A stretch of DNA of 10,010 nucleotides from Clostridia bacterium (lineage in GTDB: Bacteria > Bacillota > Sulfobacillia > SLMV01): assembly GCA_007136565.1 (NCBI GenBank), contig SLGS01000020.1, positions 1-10,010 on the forward strand. Direction: 5' to 3'. Positions 6,597 through 10,010 of the stretch are shown piece after piece. Under the pieces are notes generated by a model. That model did no database searches and had not been told where the DNA came from. It worked only from the letters and a program-made list of their open reading frames with translations. The stretch's first letter is position 1. Each line of letters opens with the position of its first letter. Both the position numbers and the translations under genes were made by a program.

Positions 6597-7694
6597 ATGG
6601 GCCAGTTCGCTTTCATGATACATCCCCTTGATGTCGGTAGTGTGACCCGCCAGTTTCCCTGGGCGCGGTTCCTTCCCGAATCCGCCATCGACGGGATTCT
6701 TCGCCGCCTCCCTCCGTTTAAGATTTCTACCATCACCGGGATTAGTTCCGATTTCGGTTCGGCTCACGGTCACTTCATCGTGTGCCCTGTTACCACCCGA
6801 CAGTTCGTCGACTTGCCCGAGGAGGAGACGGTGAGAAGGGTGGTGCAGACCGGCCGGCTGGCGGAGAAGCTCGGAGCCAAGATCGTGGGCCTGGGTGCGT
6901 TTACCGCCGTCGTGGGTGGTTCCGGTGAAGAGGCAGCGCGGCAGCTGGATATCGCTGTCACCACGGGCAATAGTTACACGGTAGCCACCGCCATCGAGGG
7001 CGCTCGAAACGCCGCAGCTTTCATGGGATACGATTTGGAGGAATCCACGTTGGCAGTGGTAGGTGCCACGGGATCCATTGGACGCATATGTAGCGAGATT
7101 ATGGCCCCCGAAGTGGGTGAGCTCGTGCTGGTGGGGAGAAATGGACCGGCCCTGGAGGACCTTCGCGGTGATATCTTGGCGAGTGGGGATCGCCGGGTCT
7201 CAATCTCGACGGACGTGTCCTCGGCTCTTCCCGAGGCCGACGTGGTGATAACGGTGTCCAGCGCCGTGGACACCATAATCGAGCCCGAGTACCTTCGTCC
7301 CGGTGCAGTGGTCTGCGACGTGGCGAGGCCGCGGGATGTTTCCGAACGAGTTGCCAACGCCAGGGATGATGTCCTGGTAATCGAGGGAGGGATCGTCAGC
7401 GTTCCCGGTGAACCCTCGTGGAGCCTGGATTTCGGTACTCCTCCCGGCACTTGCATGGCGTGCATGGCCGAGACTATGATACTGGCCATGGAGGAACGCT
7501 ACGAGGATTACACCCTGGGCAGAAACCTGACCGCCCAACAGGTAACGGAGATCGACAGGTTGGCCGCTCGCCACGGTTTTGAGGTTACTGGATTCCGTGC
7601 CTTCGAAAAGCAACTGTCCGACTCGGAGCTTGAGGGCATCAGGAGCCGGAGCCGGGAAAACAGGGCCCGGGCGGGATTGAAGGTTCCGATCTAA
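6597..7694 (+). CDS. long-chain acyl-[acyl-carrier-protein] reductase (AAR)-like NAD(P)-dependent enzyme
   Basis: This 365-aa protein aligns by eye along its length with cyanobacterial AAR, which reduces fatty acyl-ACP or acyl-CoA to fatty aldehyde with NADPH. Shared landmarks, in order: KISTITGISS near 42-51; LGAKIVGLGAFTAVVG (from L92; AAR has LGGFSSIV); TTGNSYT (122-128; AAR TTGNTHT); the Rossmann loop VGATGSIGRI (155-164; AAR GATGDIG); the GGIV segment; and CMACMAETM, where C289 matches the catalytic Cys294 of the Synechococcus enzyme (FACFAEAM). YTLGRNLTAQQVTEID then matches the family end (SWGRNQISVNKMEAIG). AAGGAG (6582-6587) is 9 nt upstream of the ATG. Such proteins are often labelled shikimate dehydrogenase, which does not fit these motifs. 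Substrate and product here are inferred. No aldehyde-deformylating oxygenase is encoded in the window. Confidence 0.82.
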   Translation: MGQFAFMIHPLDVGSVTRQFPWARFLPESAIDGILRRLPPFKISTITGISSDFGSAHGHFIVCPVTTRQFVDLPEEETVRRVVQTGRLAEKLGAKIVGLGAFTAVVGGSGEEAARQLDIAVTTGNSYTVATAIEGARNAAAFMGYDLEESTLAVVGATGSIGRICSEIMAPEVGELVLVGRNGPALEDLRGDILASGDRRVSISTDVSSALPEADVVITVSSAVDTIIEPEYLRPGAVVCDVARPRDVSERVANARDDVLVIEGGIVSVPGEPSWSLDFGTPPGTCMACMAETMILAMEERYEDYTLGRNLTAQQVTEIDRLAARHGFEVTGFRAFEKQLSDSELEGIRSRSRENRARAGLKVPI

Positions 7695-7738
7695 ATTCAT
7701 CGACCCGGCTTTTACAGGATACAGGAGGGGGAGGCCGC

Positions 7739-8242
7739 ATGAGTGTGCAAGGCGACGAGATTCTCTTATCTCCCAAGGGTAAGCAGAAACTCCAGGAGGA
7801 ACTCGACCATCTCAAGAACGTGAGGAGACGGGACGTGGCCGAGAAGATTCGAGTAGCCAGGTCCCACGGCGACCTCAGTGAGAACTCCGAATACGACGAA
7901 GCCAAGAAAGAGCAGGCGTTGGTCGAAAGCCGCATAGCCCAAATAGAATCCTATCTGCGGCGGGCGAGGGTCGTTCGGCGAGAAGACGTCGAGGTGGATC
8001 GGGTCAACGTGGGTTCCCGAGTTACCGTCACCGACCTCGACGAGGATGAGACCATAACCTACGTGATCGTCGGCGGTGCCAAAGAGTCCGATCCCGCGCG
8101 GAACATGATCTCCTACAGGTCCCCGGTGGGTGGAGCCCTATATGGCAATACCGTCGGAGAAACTGTGAAGGCGAGGTTGCCCGGTGGCATCCTTAACATG
8201 CGCATCGAAGAGGTGGAATGGACCGGGGAGGCGATCGAGTGA
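7739..8242 (+). CDS. greA: transcription elongation factor GreA
   Basis: At 167 aa, this is close to the usual GreA length (about 158), with a few extra N-terminal residues. GreA enters the secondary channel of backtracked RNA polymerase and stimulates cleavage of the extruded 3' RNA. The N-terminal coiled coil runs from about residue 13 to 80 and carries the tip motif GDLSENSEYDEAK. D45 and E48 correspond to the acidic pair that helps position the catalytic metal (D41 and E44 in E. coli). The C-terminal FKBP-like domain has YRSPVGGALYGNTVGETV followed by LPGGILNMRIEEVEW. A strong purine-rich ribosome binding site (AGGAGGGGGAGG) precedes the ATG. Its stop codon overlaps the lysS start, indicating translational coupling. 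Confidence 0.97.
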   Translation: MSVQGDEILLSPKGKQKLQEELDHLKNVRRRDVAEKIRVARSHGDLSENSEYDEAKKEQALVESRIAQIESYLRRARVVRREDVEVDRVNVGSRVTVTDLDEDETITYVIVGGAKESDPARNMISYRSPVGGALYGNTVGETVKARLPGGILNMRIEEVEWTGEAIE

Positions 8243-9783
8243 GTCGCGAAAACGAGACCGGTGAAGTAGAAGGCACCCCGTCGACCGGTGGCGACCTGGT
8301 CCAATCACGGCGCGAGAACCTCGATGCGCTCAGGTCCGCCGGGGTGGATCCTTACGGGGATTCTTACGATGTGACCCACCACGCCGGAGAAGTGCATGGC
8401 CGGGTGGACGAGATGGAGGGGGAGGAAGTATCCATCGCCGGGAGGGTCACCGCCGTCAGATCGCACGGCAAGGTCACGTTCATGGACCTGGAGGATCTGG
8501 GTGGGCAGGTCCAACTATTCCTGCGCAAGAACGATCTCGGCGACGACAAGTATGACCTCCTCGAACACGTGGATCTGGGTGACGTATTGGGCGCCCGGGG
8601 GACTCCGTTCAGGACCCGGATGGGCGAGCCGTCCATAAGGGTCGAGGATTTCCGCGTCCTTTCCAAGTGTCTCAACCCACTACCCGAAAAGTATCACGGC
8701 CTGACCGATGTGGACCTGAGGTATCGACGGAGATATGTCGACCTGATGGTCAATCGGGAGAGCCGCGACGTTTTCGTGACGCGAAGCCGGATCGTCTCGG
8801 CGATGAGGCGCTTCCTGGACGATAGAGGGTATCTCGAGGTGGAAACGCCCATGATGGCGACCATCGCGGGTGGCGCCACGGCGAGACCCTTCGTCACCCA
8901 TCACAACGCACTGGATATGAAACTCTACCTGCGAATTGCCACGGAACTGTACCTCAAGAGACTCATAGTAGGCGGTATGGAGCGGGTGTACGAGATCGGG
9001 AGAGTGTTCCGCAACGAGGGTATTTCGACCAGGCATAATCCGGAGTACACCTTGCTCGAGCTTTACGAAGCCTACGGAGATTACCACTCTATGATGGATC
9101 TCACCGAGGATATGATCTCTTCCCTAGCCGAGGAAGTCCTCGGGACGATGCAAGTCGAGTACAGGGGTGAAACCATCGATTTGAGGCCCCCGTGGCGCCG
9201 CCTCAGCATGGTGGAGGCCCTCATGGAGCACGGGGTCGATATACGGGCCTGGAGCGATGACGGCGACGCCAGGCGCGACGCGGCCCGCCTGGGGGTTGCG
9301 GTGGAAGAGGGCGTGACCCGGGGGAAGATCATCGACGAATTGGTCGAGGAACTGGTCTTACCCGGACTCATTCAGCCCACGTTCCTCCTGGATCATCCCG
9401 TCGATATTTCGCCGCTGGCCAAGCGCAAGCTCGACGACCCCGAGTTCACTTATCGGTTCGAGCCAGTCATCGCCGGCATGGAGATAGGTAATGCCTTCAG
9501 CGAGCTCAACGATCCCGAAGAGCAAAGGCGACGCTTCGAGGAGCAAATGGCCCAACGGCACCGCGGTGACGACGAGGCCCACGTCATGGACGAGGATTTC
9601 CTGACCGCCCTCGAGTACGGCATGCCCCCCACGGGAGGCCTCGGTATCGGAGTGGATCGCCTGGTCATGATCTTCACCGATTCCGACTCCATAAGGGATG
9701 TCATACTGTTCCCGCTCATGCGTCCCAGGATCCAGGAAATGGATTCCGAAGAGGGCATTGACTCTTCCACGATTGAATCATAG
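8239..9783 (+). CDS. lysS: lysyl-tRNA synthetase, class II
   Basis: This 514-aa cytoplasmic enzyme attaches lysine to tRNA-Lys, with a length normal for bacterial class II LysRS. The N-terminal OB-fold anticodon-binding domain includes VSIAGRVTAVRSHGKVTFMD and is followed by YRRRYVDLMVN. The catalytic core shows motif 1 (MRRFLDDRGYLEVETPMM), motif 2 (VFRNEGISTRHNPEYTLLEL; R258 and E260) and motif 3 (GLGIGVDRLVMIF; 467-479, R474). Also visible are HPVDISPLAK and EIGNAFSELNDPEEQ of the lysine/ATP site. The start chosen is GTG at 8239: it overlaps the greA stop in a GTGA arrangement and has GGGGAGG (8225-8231) 7 nt upstream. An ATG at 8218 is in frame but lies before that ribosome binding site. 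No domain is missing. Confidence 0.97.
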   Translation: MSRENETGEVEGTPSTGGDLVQSRRENLDALRSAGVDPYGDSYDVTHHAGEVHGRVDEMEGEEVSIAGRVTAVRSHGKVTFMDLEDLGGQVQLFLRKNDLGDDKYDLLEHVDLGDVLGARGTPFRTRMGEPSIRVEDFRVLSKCLNPLPEKYHGLTDVDLRYRRRYVDLMVNRESRDVFVTRSRIVSAMRRFLDDRGYLEVETPMMATIAGGATARPFVTHHNALDMKLYLRIATELYLKRLIVGGMERVYEIGRVFRNEGISTRHNPEYTLLELYEAYGDYHSMMDLTEDMISSLAEEVLGTMQVEYRGETIDLRPPWRRLSMVEALMEHGVDIRAWSDDGDARRDAARLGVAVEEGVTRGKIIDELVEELVLPGLIQPTFLLDHPVDISPLAKRKLDDPEFTYRFEPVIAGMEIGNAFSELNDPEEQRRRFEEQMAQRHRGDDEAHVMDEDFLTALEYGMPPTGGLGIGVDRLVMIFTDSDSIRDVILFPLMRPRIQEMDSEEGIDSSTIES

Positions 9784-9807
9784 AATGTAACGCGTGCTCG
9801 ATGAGAC

Positions 9808-9826
9808 AGGGTCTTCGAATGACCCT
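9808..9826 (+). terminator. hairpin after lysS, possible terminator without T-tract
   Basis: AGGGTC (9808-9813) pairs perfectly with GACCCT (9821-9826) around a 7-nt loop TTCGAAT, 25 nt after the lysS stop. No run of T follows, so intrinsic termination would be weak; transcript-end protection or a non-functional inverted repeat are alternatives. Its last base is also the first base of the downstream -35 element. Confidence 0.4.
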
Positions 9827-9854
9827 TGACACGGCACATAGGGCTGGTTAAGAT
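9826..9854 (+). promoter_or_regulatory. strong sigma-70 promoter, probably for an rRNA operon
   Basis: A perfect -35 TTGACA (9826-9831) and a -10 TAAGAT (9849-9854; 4 of 6) are separated by exactly 17 bp. No coding sequence starts in the following 150 bp. The downstream boxB/boxA-like elements point to an rRNA operon whose 16S gene lies beyond the right edge. Transcription would start near 9861. Confidence 0.7.
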
Positions 9855-9868
9855 GGAAATCCAGCAGG

Positions 9869-9904
9869 CGGTCGATTGGACCGACCGGGTTCGATCTTTG
9901 ACAA
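9869..9904 (+). promoter_or_regulatory. boxB-like hairpin and boxA-like antitermination element of an rRNA leader
   Basis: CGGTCG (9869-9874) and CGACCG (9882-9887) form a 6-bp stem with a 7-nt loop. Five bases later CGATCTTTGACAA (9892-9904) matches the E. coli rRNA boxA TGCTCTTTAACAA at 10 of 13 positions. The order hairpin then boxA is that of rRNA leaders, where boxA RNA recruits NusB/NusE to keep polymerase from terminating in untranslated rRNA. Function is inferred from resemblance and position. Confidence 0.55.
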
Positions 9905-9927
9905 GAGAGTAGTGCAGCGTAAGTTTG

Positions 9928-9947
9928 AAAGACTGAGCGGTCTTTTT
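9928..9947 (+). other. small terminator-like hairpin inside the presumed rRNA leader
   Basis: AAAGAC (9928-9933) pairs perfectly with GTCTTT (9940-9945) around loop TGAGCG, and the T run extends to 9947. With only two G-C pairs the stem is weak. It could be an early attenuator read through by the boxA complex, a processing element, or chance. Confidence 0.35.
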
Positions 9948-10010
9948 ACGAGGTATAGCGTCGTCTTCGCGGATTTGTCTGTGGAGTTGGCGCATAACCG
10001 AGGATCAAAG

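Noticed and set aside
9898..9925. TTGACA at 9898 as a second rRNA promoter (P2)
   Set aside because: The best -10 at suitable spacing (TAAGTT, 16 bp) matches the consensus at only 3 of 6 positions, and the TTGACA is better explained as part of the boxA-like element.
9450..9995. 181-aa minus-strand open frame opposite the lysS end and rRNA leader
   Set aside because: It is mostly the reverse complement of conserved LysRS motif 3 and the leader elements, with no independent coding evidence.
1..10010. CRISPR array, tRNA genes, phage or toxin-antitoxin genes
   Set aside because: No regularly spaced direct repeats, tRNA-like cloverleaf sequences or matching protein motifs were seen.

Overview
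The window looks like chromosome from a moderately GC-rich bacterium, probably Gram-positive. Two things suggest this: strong purine-rich ribosome binding sites with frequent GTG/TTG starts, and the gene order dus - (two genes) - greA - lysS - rRNA leader. The last part of that order recalls the dusB-lysS-rrn arrangement of Bacillus. A Clostridia-like lineage or a deep-branching actinobacterial lineage would both fit; the sequence alone does not decide.

Left part (1-1505): the first 43 codons of an unidentified membrane protein run leftward off the window edge, behind a plausible promoter that contains a 9-bp inverted repeat. Next to it lies a decayed IS3-family insertion sequence on the minus strand (about 285-1184). 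It is internally deleted, frameshifted and carries a nonsense codon. About 320 bp without a gene follows, ending in a plausible promoter.

Metal transport pair (1506-3123): a ZIP-family divalent metal transporter (+) and a cation diffusion facilitator (-) converge tail to tail, and their 3' ends overlap by 14 bp. ZIP proteins usually bring metal into the cytoplasm and CDF proteins usually export it, so the pair may balance zinc, iron or manganese. Divergent from the CDF gene is a GT4-family glycosyltransferase (3235-4464) that resembles diacylglycerol glucosyltransferases.

Housekeeping run (4553-9783): five co-oriented genes encode a tRNA-dihydrouridine synthase, an unidentified 301-aa protein, a homologue of cyanobacterial long-chain acyl-ACP reductase (AAR), the transcript-cleavage factor GreA, and class II lysyl-tRNA synthetase. 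Four of the five handle tRNA, transcription or aminoacylation, or sit beside such genes; the unidentified protein and AAR homologue are the odd pair and the most interesting content here.

Right end (9784-10010): a hairpin follows lysS. It abuts a near-consensus sigma-70 promoter (TTGACA, 17 bp, TAAGAT), followed by a boxB-like hairpin and a boxA-like element in the order found in rRNA leaders. A 16S rRNA gene is therefore expected just beyond the right edge, but it is not in the window.
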